Origin: an uncultured Clostridia bacterium
Lineage (GTDB): Bacteria > Bacillota > Clostridia > Christensenellales > Borkfalkiaceae
Length of the DNA: 7,109 nt
Assembly (NCBI GenBank): GCA_947581885.1
Contig: CANPWF010000085.1
Location: 1 to 7,109 of the forward strand
Direction: 5' to 3'
The notes beneath the pieces were generated by a model that worked only from the letters and a program-made list of their open reading frames with translations, did no database searches and was not told the origin of the DNA. The position numbers were made by a program, and so were the translations under genes. Positions 1 through 6,154 of the stretch are shown here, one piece after another (within the stretch, counting starts at the first letter, position 1; every line of letters begins with the position of its first letter).

Positions 1-305
1 AGGTTGTTGTACGCCTCCCGCTTTCCGCAGGTGTCCCACGAGGGGCAGAGGTTGATAAGCAGGATGCGGTATCCCCTCATGCTTCCGTCGCGAAGCAAAT
101 CATAATCGGTGCCGTTGGGGTTGCCGTATTTGTCGCGCGGGGCGGACTTCACGTCATTGTGCCCCGCCCAGCGGGTATAGGGCAGCTTGATGCGCGTCTT
201 GATCCCCGCCATGATCTGCGACATGGGGCAACCGCACCGCACGCAGGAGGTCGATCCCTCTCCCATCACAGTCCCGCAATCCGGGCATTTGAAATCTCTC
301 AACAT
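1..305 (-). CDS. Zinc-ribbon protein of unknown function, 3' end outside the window (partial)
   Basis: An open frame of 101 codons runs from an ATG at 305 to the left edge without a stop, so only the N-terminal part is seen. Residues 7-26 form a zinc ribbon: CPDCG (C7, C10) and, eleven residues on, CVRCGC (C21, C24, C26). The rest (KTRIKLPYTRWAGHNDVKS, then RGYRILLINLCPSWDTCGK) has no domain I recognise; it contains two more cysteines in CPSWDTC. The start is well set by AAGGAG (314-319) eight bases upstream. The gene begins 26 bases after the PP2C stop, with no terminator between, so it is the fifth gene of the operon. It may be a metal-binding adaptor, sensor or effector of the kinase/phosphatase switch, but that rests only on position. 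The zinc ribbon is clear from the cysteine spacing; the function is unknown. Confidence 0.8.
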   Translation of the reverse strand, partial: MLRDFKCPDCGTVMGEGSTSCVRCGCPMSQIMAGIKTRIKLPYTRWAGHNDVKSAPRDKYGNPNGTDYDLLRDGSMRGYRILLINLCPSWDTCGKREAYNN

Positions 306-312
306 TTATCTG

Positions 313-333
313 TCTCCTTGCTTATAAATTTTC
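313..333 (-). repeat. Shared leader motif, copy before the zinc-ribbon gene
   Basis: GAAAATTTAT, four bases, then AAGGAGA. The same arrangement with identical spacing occurs before the VWA gene (17 of 21 positions match). It includes the ribosome binding site and overlaps the PP2C stop codon. Confidence 0.6.
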
Positions 334-2626
334 ATTCGTCCCCGATATTACGATCTTCGCCGCATTTTTCGTCCTCTCCGGACGCAACGTCCCCGGGGGC
401 TTCTTCGGGAACTTCCGTTTCTTCGTGATCCTTTTCGGAAGTTTCCGCTATTTGGACTTCCGGAATTTCCGCAAGCCCCTGCTCTTCCGCAGGCTCTGCT
501 TTGCGCCCGTCGTCTTGCGTTTCGTCGCCCAAAGAGAGCATCCGCCCGTACTCGCTTTCGATTTGTTTCAGATCCGCCGTGTAACGGCAGAACTCCTCGG
601 AAGCGGCAAGGTTTCTGTTTTTGTAATATAGGCGGAAGTCGTACAACTTGCCTGCGGCGAATAAATCGTCGATACAAGTCGTTTGGTCGGTGATCTGCTT
701 CCACGCGTCGAGGGTCTCGCGCAGGATCCCGGGGTCGTCTGCATAACTTGCGACCAGATCGTCCGTGACGGCGGCAAGCAGCTCTTCGCGGTCGATCACG
801 CCGTTCATGGCTTCATCCATTCGCATTTTTTCGATGAATTCCGCAGAAAAGACCGTATTGCGTCTTTCCAGCATCGCGCCGATGTACGGTTTGAGCTTCA
901 AAAGTGTGGCGGCGCACTCTTTCTCCCACTTTTCGCCGGTTTCCTTTGCGTCTCTTTTTTCCCTATTGATCTCCCGCTCGCGCGAATTAAAATCGCGGAT
1001 CTTTTTCAACATCTCCTTGTCGTCGGAGCTGACCGCCTTCGCGTCGTAACCTTCGTTTTTGAGCAGAAGATACTCGCACTGCACCCAGAATTTCAGCTGC
1101 TTATAGCGGTGTATATGTTCACTTAAAAGTTCGTTGAGTTCCCCCTCTGTCCGTTCCGCCGCGGGATCTCCGGGCAACAGGGCCTGAAATGCGCCGCAGG
1201 TCTCGCCCATTTTTTCATGGATATGGGCGAGGAGGGAACTCCGTTCGCTGATGAGCGCCTCAACTTTTTCGTCAATAAGATCGCTCTCCTTGCGCGCTCT
1301 CGCTTTGGAATGGTCCGCCTCGCAAAACGCTTTGAGGGCCTTTCCCCAAGGGGCGTTGAGATCGGGATCGCTTGCAAAACAGGCTTCATAGCCGCTCTTT
1401 CCGATCTCTTCCCAAACGATGCGCATAAGTTCCGCCTTGCGCTCATCGAGCCGTTCGCGGAGTTCTTTCTCTTTGCGCGCCCCGCTCTCCGAAATGAGCT
1501 GCTGCCAATGCGGCGTGACGAGCGGGTCGTTCTGCCCCTCAAATCCCGCTGCGACGATGCGCCTGACGATTTGGGAGAACCTTGTCTCGAAACGGTCGCA
1601 CACGGTTCCCGTAACGTGCTGTTCCGGACGGCTGATGAGCGAAGCAATGCGCGCGTATTCGCAGTGCATTTTGTAGATCTCCTCCACCCTTTTCCAGCGG
1701 CCGGTGAGCATCGTCCAAAGTTCGCTGTATTCCGAAAATCCGACGCCGGCAAGCGCGACGCTCGTATCGTCGGCGGCATTGCCCTTGTATCGCTCGGCAA
1801 GGCGTTCTCTCAACCCGTTGAAGTCCTTCGCCTCAAAGATGTCATTGAGAAGGCGCGCTTCCACGGAAAGTTCGTATTTGTCGTATGCGTCGAAAAATCC
1901 GTCGCTTGCGCAGAAGAGCAGGAAGGGCTTTTTCAGCACATAGCGGCGGCAATGCAGTTCGGTGCGTCCCTCGGCGGCGAAGCAGTTGGTAAGTTGCTTG
2001 TATTCGTTCTCGTCATCGGCGGAGAGCCATGCAAGTCCTTCTTCGTTGAGCAGATAGCAACGGGAATCCCCCGCCCACACCGCGTAGACTTCGTACTCCT
2101 CTTCCGAAAGCGGACGATAGCGGAGCGCGGCGAACGTGGTGGGGAGCAGGGACATATTCGGATCCGAAACGGTGAGCGAGAGCGTGTCCGCCGTCTTTTT
2201 CAGCCCCCTTTGGAGAAAGTCGCGGAGTGCGTCGATCTCTCCGGGGATACCGGGATCGAAATTTTTTTCGCAGATGTAGTACAGGAACCGCGTCATGACG
2301 ATGCGCGACGCCCAGCGCGCGGAGGTATTCACCGCATCGCGGATACACGGGGCGAAGATGCGCGCAAGGTAAGACGTATGGGGATCCTCTCCGGCAAAAG
2401 CGCGAAATTCCGATTCCTGCTGCCCTCTTCTGTCATAGATATACTCGGGCAACACATATTCGAGGATCCGGGAAAGACGGTAGCGGAATTTCTCCCGCAC
2501 CTCGTGCTTCATGCAACCGGAGCCGCCCATACCGTCCGCAACGGCGAGCCAATCGCGGTAGGCGACCGGCTCGACGTCCTCGTTGTTCGGGTCGCTGATG
2601 TGAAATACAAATTTGTCCGGTGTCAT
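332..2626 (-). CDS. PP2C-family Ser/Thr protein phosphatase with long helical C-terminal extension
   Basis: This 764-residue protein should dephosphorylate phospho-Ser/Thr proteins in a metal-dependent way in the cytosol; no signal peptide or membrane segment is seen. The N-terminal ~295 residues carry the PP2C (PPM) motifs in order: NNED (14-17), VADGMGG (29-35) with metal ligand D31, TTFAALRY (163-170), AGDSRCYLL (185-193), ASDGFFD (240-246) and DDTS (286-289). All expected acidic metal ligands appear present, so it should be active. Residues ~300-700 are charged, mostly helical, with coiled-coil-like stretches (for example 380-400 and 535-575). Residues ~699-764 are a very acidic, probably disordered tail. 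Bacterial PP2C proteins are often only about 240-300 residues, so the extension is unusual. The start overlaps the kinase stop as ATGA, implying translational coupling. It is the natural antagonist of the adjacent kinase in a TerY-P-like triad. Family assignment is secure; substrate is inferred. Confidence 0.93.
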   Translation of the reverse strand: MTPDKFVFHISDPNNEDVEPVAYRDWLAVADGMGGSGCMKHEVREKFRYRLSRILEYVLPEYIYDRRGQQESEFRAFAGEDPHTSYLARIFAPCIRDAVNTSARWASRIVMTRFLYYICEKNFDPGIPGEIDALRDFLQRGLKKTADTLSLTVSDPNMSLLPTTFAALRYRPLSEEEYEVYAVWAGDSRCYLLNEEGLAWLSADDENEYKQLTNCFAAEGRTELHCRRYVLKKPFLLFCASDGFFDAYDKYELSVEARLLNDIFEAKDFNGLRERLAERYKGNAADDTSVALAGVGFSEYSELWTMLTGRWKRVEEIYKMHCEYARIASLISRPEQHVTGTVCDRFETRFSQIVRRIVAAGFEGQNDPLVTPHWQQLISESGARKEKELRERLDERKAELMRIVWEEIGKSGYEACFASDPDLNAPWGKALKAFCEADHSKARARKESDLIDEKVEALISERSSLLAHIHEKMGETCGAFQALLPGDPAAERTEGELNELLSEHIHRYKQLKFWVQCEYLLLKNEGYDAKAVSSDDKEMLKKIRDFNSREREINREKRDAKETGEKWEKECAATLLKLKPYIGAMLERRNTVFSAEFIEKMRMDEAMNGVIDREELLAAVTDDLVASYADDPGILRETLDAWKQITDQTTCIDDLFAAGKLYDFRLYYKNRNLAASEEFCRYTADLKQIESEYGRMLSLGDETQDDGRKAEPAEEQGLAEIPEVQIAETSEKDHEETEVPEEAPGDVASGEDEKCGEDRNIGDE

Positions 2627-4188
2627 ACGATATACCCCAGCTTCCTCATCGTTCCCGCTTTCACATAATCGAGCGGGTCGCGGTCGGTATATTCCACGCG
2701 GTAACGGTTTTCTTCGCCGTACTTGATGCGCAGGATCTTCTTTACGCCGCGGCGCGCAAGCTCTTCGTCGCTCGCATAGCGTCCGTCTCCGGGCCAGGGT
2801 TCATCGCCCTCGATCGGCGCGACTGCCTTACGGCGGGCAAGCCCCTCGCCGAGGAGCCACTCATACCCGTGGGAGAAGATGACGCCCGAGGCGGTGGTGA
2901 TGGCATAGCGATGTCCGCCGTTCTCCACCCGCTTGATCTCGACGTACCCCTTCCCCGCGATCTCTTCCTGTGAAACGAACTCGATATTTTGTTCCGGCCA
3001 CGGCTCTGAAACTTCCGCGGGTTTGCGCCTTGCATAGCCCGCCGCGACCAGTTCGTCGAGGGTGAGGAACGCCTCTCTGCCACCCGTGGTGACGGCATAT
3101 TTGGCGTATCCGCCCTCGTTGACGCGCTTGAAGGACGTGACGCCCTTTGCGCGAAGTTCCGCTTCGGGAAGCAGTTCGGCGATGCGGACGTGTGCATCCC
3201 AGAGCCCCGTGAAGAGCTTCTCATCCGACCCCTTTTGGAAGCGGTCGGGCACGGGGATCTCGTCGCCCAGAACGGCGGCGACCTGCGCAGCCGTGGGACG
3301 CTCGGCGGGGTCCTTCGCGAACATCCAGTTGATGAGCGAGAGGAAGGTCGCGCCGCAACGGTCGCCAATCCTGAAATCGAACTTGCGGTTGATGGTCACT
3401 TCCCCGCCCGCATAGACGCATTCCCCCACGGAAGAGCCGCCTTCGACGGCGGGAAAGTCGCCCGTCCACAGTTTGTGGTAGACGACACCGAGGGTAAAGA
3501 TATCGGTCGCCGTGGTGACTTCGCGCTGTTCCTCCTTTTCGTCCTTGATATACGGGACGATCTCGGGGCTTTCATAGTGATCCGAATAGGGGATCGCCGC
3601 GGGATTTGCGGCGGGTGGCGCGGGGAAGGAGAGGTCGAAGTCGATGAGATAAGGGGTCAGTTTTCCGCCCTCGACGGCGGCGACCACGTTGCCTCCCATC
3701 ACATCGTCTGCCTGCCCCACTTTCAGATCCCCGTGGATCACGCCGCAAGCATGCAGTTTCACGAGCAAAAAGGCGACGTCACGGCAGAACGCGGCAAACG
3801 GCGCCGCCCCCATTCCCGTGAAGTCGGTATCGCGCGCGAGGTTTTCGACAAAGCGGCTGACAATAACAAGGCGCGATTCGTCGATGAAGTGCTCCACTTC
3901 TGTGACGATATGGTCTTTATCGGCGGTAAGCCCGCCCTTGTCGACCATGAGCTGTTTGATCGTTTCGCGCTCCTTCTGATATTCCAGTGCGGGCACGAGG
4001 TAATAGTCCCGCATCTCTTTGTCGGGTTGCTCTTCTTTCGTCGGAAAGCGGTATTCGGTGTTGCGCTTGATGAACCAACGCACCCCGTTCTTTTTCCCGA
4101 CAGCGAATTCTCCCAGCCCCGCGCTGTGCCACATGATCGCGCCGCCCGAAAGATATTCGCTCTCGATTTCAAATCCGTGAAAATTCAT
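2623..4188 (-). CDS. Ser/Thr-type protein kinase with three C-terminal repeats (TerY-P-like kinase)
   Basis: This 521-residue protein has a kinase domain at about 10-315. Visible parts are the ATP-binding lysine K41 (RWFIKR), the catalytic loop HGDLK (152-156, catalytic D154), DFD (183-185) in place of DFG, ESPE (206-209) in place of APE, the helix-F aspartate in ATDIFTLGV (D229), and a conserved Arg in AERP (R297). The normal HRDLKPxN spacing is broken: ten residues (VGQADDVMGG) separate K156 from N167. The glycine loop is weak. Residues 349-389, 414-454 and 481-521 form three related repeats. No membrane segment is present, unlike PknB-type receptor kinases. The start has GGAGGA nine bases upstream (4198-4203) and lies 33 bases after the VWA stop; the stop overlaps the PP2C start. 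It probably phosphorylates a partner such as the VWA or peptidase protein, an inference from context. Kinase fold is secure; activity is likely but the catalytic-loop insertion leaves some doubt. Confidence 0.92.
   Translation of the reverse strand: MNFHGFEIESEYLSGGAIMWHSAGLGEFAVGKKNGVRWFIKRNTEYRFPTKEEQPDKEMRDYYLVPALEYQKERETIKQLMVDKGGLTADKDHIVTEVEHFIDESRLVIVSRFVENLARDTDFTGMGAAPFAAFCRDVAFLLVKLHACGVIHGDLKVGQADDVMGGNVVAAVEGGKLTPYLIDFDLSFPAPPAANPAAIPYSDHYESPEIVPYIKDEKEEQREVTTATDIFTLGVVYHKLWTGDFPAVEGGSSVGECVYAGGEVTINRKFDFRIGDRCGATFLSLINWMFAKDPAERPTAAQVAAVLGDEIPVPDRFQKGSDEKLFTGLWDAHVRIAELLPEAELRAKGVTSFKRVNEGGYAKYAVTTGGREAFLTLDELVAAGYARRKPAEVSEPWPEQNIEFVSQEEIAGKGYVEIKRVENGGHRYAITTASGVIFSHGYEWLLGEGLARRKAVAPIEGDEPWPGDGRYASDEELARRGVKKILRIKYGEENRYRVEYTDRDPLDYVKAGTMRKLGYIV
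2626..2748 (-). repeat. Kinase C-terminal repeat 3 (residues 481-521)
   Basis: The third and most diverged copy starts 67 residues after the second and forms the extreme C-terminus. It reads GVKKILRIKYGEENRYRVEYT and ends RKLGYIV. It is preceded by the helix ASDEELARR, which matches the helices before the other two copies. Confidence 0.6.
2827..2949 (-). repeat. Kinase C-terminal repeat 2 (residues 414-454)
   Basis: The second copy starts 65 residues after the first. It reads GYVEIKRVENGGHRYAITT and ends EGLARRK. It is preceded by VSQEEIAGK and by a linker EPWPE; the linker that follows contains EPWPG, so the linkers also repeat. It is the copy closest to repeat 1. Confidence 0.7.
3022..3144 (-). 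repeat. Kinase C-terminal repeat 1 (residues 349-389)
   Basis: This is the first of three related protein repeats. It shares the pattern G[VY]-x4-R[VI]-x2-G-G-x-(Y/R)-x-Y-(A/R)-(V/I)-T-T followed by a helix ending in (A/E)G-x-ARRK. It is preceded by the helix PEAELRAK. The shared pattern is visible by eye in the translated sequence; the fold is not recognised. Confidence 0.7.
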
Positions 4189-4221
4189 GTTGTTGTTTCC
4201 TCCGGCGGGAGACCTTTGGCG

Positions 4222-4926
4222 TCAATGGCGGCTCTTTGCGGACGCTGATTTCCCAATGAGGTCGATGATATCGTCGAACGAAATGTCTTCCAGCCCTCTC
4301 TCGCTCGCGACGGGCTTGTACCACGTGAGGTTCCACTTTTTGGCGATCTGTTCGTACACGGTCCCTGCGGGGGCAAAGATCACGAGACGCTTGGTGAGCT
4401 GGTTGAGATAGCCGCCCCGTTCCTGATCTTTCCCGATCCACATTCTTTCGAGCCCCGTCTCGTCGACCATATCCTTGGGATAGAGTTCGGCATCTTTGCG
4501 GGCGCCGAGCGGAAGCGCATCGGTATCCGTGAACAGAACGATGATCTGACGATCGTTGTCACCGCACTCGAATTTGCTTTGCATCGCATAGTAGAGCGCT
4601 TCGAGCCCGTTTTCGGGAAGGTCTCCGCCGCCGTGCGCGGTTACGCCCAAAAGGAACTTTTCGTATTCGGGAGCATCCTGGTCGAGGGTAAAGAACTCGC
4701 TGATCTGCATGGCGGTGTCGCCGTCTTCTTTGTAGTCGCGGAATACGATGACCTTCACGCGCGTTTCGTCGATATCGCTACCGAGCCTCGTCATTTTTTC
4801 GACCAGCATCGAATAGAAGTTGCGCGCATGGTCTTTCACGGTCTTGATGCAGTCCACCATGCTGCCCGTTCCGTCGATACAGAACACGATGTCGATACAT
4901 CTGCTCTTTCTTTCCATGTTGTCCAT
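4222..4926 (-). CDS. VWA-domain protein with MIDAS site (TerY-like)
   Basis: This 234-residue protein is essentially a lone von Willebrand factor A domain, a divalent-metal-dependent protein-binding fold. IDIVFCIDGTGSM (residues 11-23) supplies the MIDAS motif as D18-x-T20-x-S22, with Thr where Ser is usual. TAHGGGDLPENGLEAL (96-111) and IIVLFTDTDALP (128-139) provide the other metal-site loops. The GGGDxPE form of the second loop is shared with a subset of VWA proteins that includes eukaryotic ones. No signal peptide or transmembrane segment is seen, so it should be cytosolic. The start at 4926 has AAGGAG (4937-4942) ten bases upstream; the internal Met at codon 4 would be too far away. It lies 44 bases after the peptidase stop and 33 before the kinase start. 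Neighbouring kinase and PP2C genes make it the TerY-like member of the triad, probably a scaffold or phosphorylation target. VWA assignment is secure; the TerY-type role is inferred from context. Confidence 0.93.
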   Translation of the reverse strand: MDNMERKSRCIDIVFCIDGTGSMVDCIKTVKDHARNFYSMLVEKMTRLGSDIDETRVKVIVFRDYKEDGDTAMQISEFFTLDQDAPEYEKFLLGVTAHGGGDLPENGLEALYYAMQSKFECGDNDRQIIVLFTDTDALPLGARKDAELYPKDMVDETGLERMWIGKDQERGGYLNQLTKRLVIFAPAGTVYEQIAKKWNLTWYKPVASERGLEDISFDDIIDLIGKSASAKSRH

Positions 4927-4935
4927 AACTTTTGT

Positions 4936-4956
4936 TCTCCTTAAAAATAAATTTTC
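4936..4956 (-). repeat. Shared leader motif, copy before the VWA gene
   Basis: GAAAATTTAT, four T, then AAGGAGA; matches the copy at 313-333 with identical spacing. It contains the ribosome binding site of the VWA gene and may act as an AT-rich translation enhancer. Confidence 0.6.
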
Positions 4957-4970
4957 TTTCTATCTATTTA

Positions 4971-5825
4971 TCACGCAAAACGTGCCAAATAGCATTTTTC
5001 AATGGAAGCGGCGATAAACCGCGCCGTCTCCCGCGGATCGGGATTGGACATGAACTCCGCAAACCCCTCCGCGATATACTCACCCGGTGAGGTCGCCGCA
5101 TAGGCGGAAAGTTCCCGCTCGATCGTTCTCCTGTCCGTTGCGCGGTACCGGGCGGAAAGGGCGGGATATTCGTTGACGTCGCAAAGATAATCGAGCAAGT
5201 GCCCGATCTCATGGTAGATGACGGACGACACCGTATCGCACTTTTTGGGAGAATGCCCGATCCTTTCGTTCTCCGCAAGCTCCTGCCGCACCGCCAAAAA
5301 CCGTTCGGTGCTGAAATCGGCTTCGTCGACCACGATCCCGTCCGCGATGCCGCAGGCGTAAACCGCGACCGCAAGCGTATTCGCTCCCTCGCTCTCCCGC
5401 ATATTCTCCAACATGCGAAGAGTCCCCTTCCCCACCGATCCGGCAGTTTCCCGGTTGCAGATGTGCTGAACGCCGAGCGAGCGCAGAGCCTCTTCGTCCC
5501 CCGCGGCGATGGCGTGAAGCAACGAAAGATACGCCCGTTTGGACCCGAGGAAACACGTTTTGCTGCGCAGATAGGGAAAACGATAGAGGACGGAAATGAT
5601 GCAGTTAATGAGTACGCGCGCGGCGGAAATGTTCAAACCCGAAAAATCGCACACGTCGCAAAGATTGTACTTCCGCGCCAAAGCTTTGAGCGCGCTCTCG
5701 TTGAATGCCTCGTCCACCAACGAATGCAACCTGCTCTCCTCGCAACGTAGAAGAAATTTGCGCTTTTGCCGCAATTCCAGAAGTTCCTCTTCTTGTTCGC
5801 CGAGGGAAAGTTCCAGTACAACCAT
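4971..5825 (-). CDS. HExxH zinc metallopeptidase-like protein
   Basis: The chosen frame gives 284 residues. Near the C-terminus VIYHEIGHLLDYL holds the zincin motif HEIGH (residues 205-209: two zinc-binding His and catalytic Glu), and EYIAEGFAEFM (about 249-259) offers E253 or E257 as a third zinc ligand. The HExxH...AEGFAE arrangement resembles small stand-alone or phage-associated metallopeptidase domains. The N-terminal ~190 residues are mostly helical and unrecognised; they contain scattered cysteines (CDVC near 56-59). The open frame extends upstream to 5912, but the strong promoter lies inside that extension, so the ATG at 5825 is preferred; GAGGTGG sits just before it (5829-5835). No signal peptide is seen. 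It is the first gene of the operon, 44 bases before the VWA gene. It may cleave a host or phage protein, or process a partner, under control of the kinase/phosphatase pair. Peptidase fold is likely; substrate and role are inference. Confidence 0.82.
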   Translation of the reverse strand: MVVLELSLGEQEEELLELRQKRKFLLRCEESRLHSLVDEAFNESALKALARKYNLCDVCDFSGLNISAARVLINCIISVLYRFPYLRSKTCFLGSKRAYLSLLHAIAAGDEEALRSLGVQHICNRETAGSVGKGTLRMLENMRESEGANTLAVAVYACGIADGIVVDEADFSTERFLAVRQELAENERIGHSPKKCDTVSSVIYHEIGHLLDYLCDVNEYPALSARYRATDRRTIERELSAYAATSPGEYIAEGFAEFMSNPDPRETARFIAASIEKCYLARFA

Positions 5826-5870
5826 CCGCCACCTCGTCCAAATTCGTAAAAATCCAAAATCTTCGTGTAA

Positions 5871-5899
5871 ATTGTAGCATATCCGACAAAAAAATGCAA
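5871..5899 (-). promoter_or_regulatory. Sigma-A type promoter of the five-gene operon
   Basis: On the minus strand, TTGCAT (5894-5899) and TACAAT (5871-5876) are separated by exactly 17 bases. A TG one base upstream of the -10 makes it an extended -10 promoter. Transcription should start near 5864, giving a leader of about 40 bases before the ATG at 5825. It is the best promoter match in the window and rules out upstream starts for the peptidase gene. Confidence 0.78.
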
Positions 5900-5926
5900 G
5901 AGGCGCGGACAAGTTTTTTCATCTAA

Positions 5927-5954
5927 ATTATGCGGCCGGATATTTACAGTGCAA
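5927..5954 (-). promoter_or_regulatory. Possible second, upstream promoter
   Basis: On the minus strand, TTGCAC (5949-5954) and CATAAT (5927-5932) are 16 bases apart, in the same orientation and about 55 bases upstream of the main promoter. The match is good but lies in an AT-rich stretch where chance matches are common. Confidence 0.35.
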
Positions 5955-6113
5955 TTTTGAAAAAATAAAGCGTAAAAGCGCCCCGAGGAACCATGTTTTT
6001 TCAACTATAACGGTTTTGTGACCGCGGCAAAATACGGCGCAGTTTGAATCTCTCCGCAAGCGGAAACAGCCGTAATGGATAAACGGTTGAAAACAGAGTG
6101 CCGATGCGGTGGC

Positions 6114-6150
6114 AAAAAAGATCCGAGGGCCGATGCTCCCGGATCTTTTT
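6114..6150 (-). terminator. Rho-independent terminator after the GH32 gene, possibly bidirectional
   Basis: The arms AAAAAGATCCG and CGGATCTTTTT are perfectly complementary and extend by a G-T and a G-C pair. The loop is about ten bases and a T run follows on the minus strand. It begins about 40 bases after the GH32 stop. The A run on the other side means it could also stop plus-strand transcription. It separates the GH32 unit from the operon. Confidence 0.85.
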
Positions 6151-6154
6151 CGGC

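Noticed and set aside
1217..2668. Long plus-strand open frame (483 codons) opposite the PP2C gene
   Set aside because: It lies entirely antisense to a gene with clear PP2C motifs, shows no recognisable domain and has arginine-rich, low-plausibility composition; it is a by-product of the codon bias of the real gene.
3190..4248. Plus-strand open frame (352 codons) opposite the kinase gene
   Set aside because: It is antisense to the kinase motifs, with no domain and no convincing ribosome binding site or promoter.
5826..5912. 29-residue N-terminal extension of the peptidase (starting MSAPLAFFCR) as a possible signal peptide
   Set aside because: It is encoded across the strong promoter and would not be on the main transcript; it also lacks a clear n/h/c signal-peptide layout.
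5605..6004. Minus-strand frames of 105 and 123 codons reaching into the region upstream of the peptidase
   Set aside because: They overlap the peptidase gene in other frames and run across both promoter candidates; translations show no domain.
6053..6064. TCCGC-AA-GCGGA palindrome as an operator or terminator
   Set aside because: The arms are five bases with a two-base loop, and no T tract follows; too weak to call by itself.
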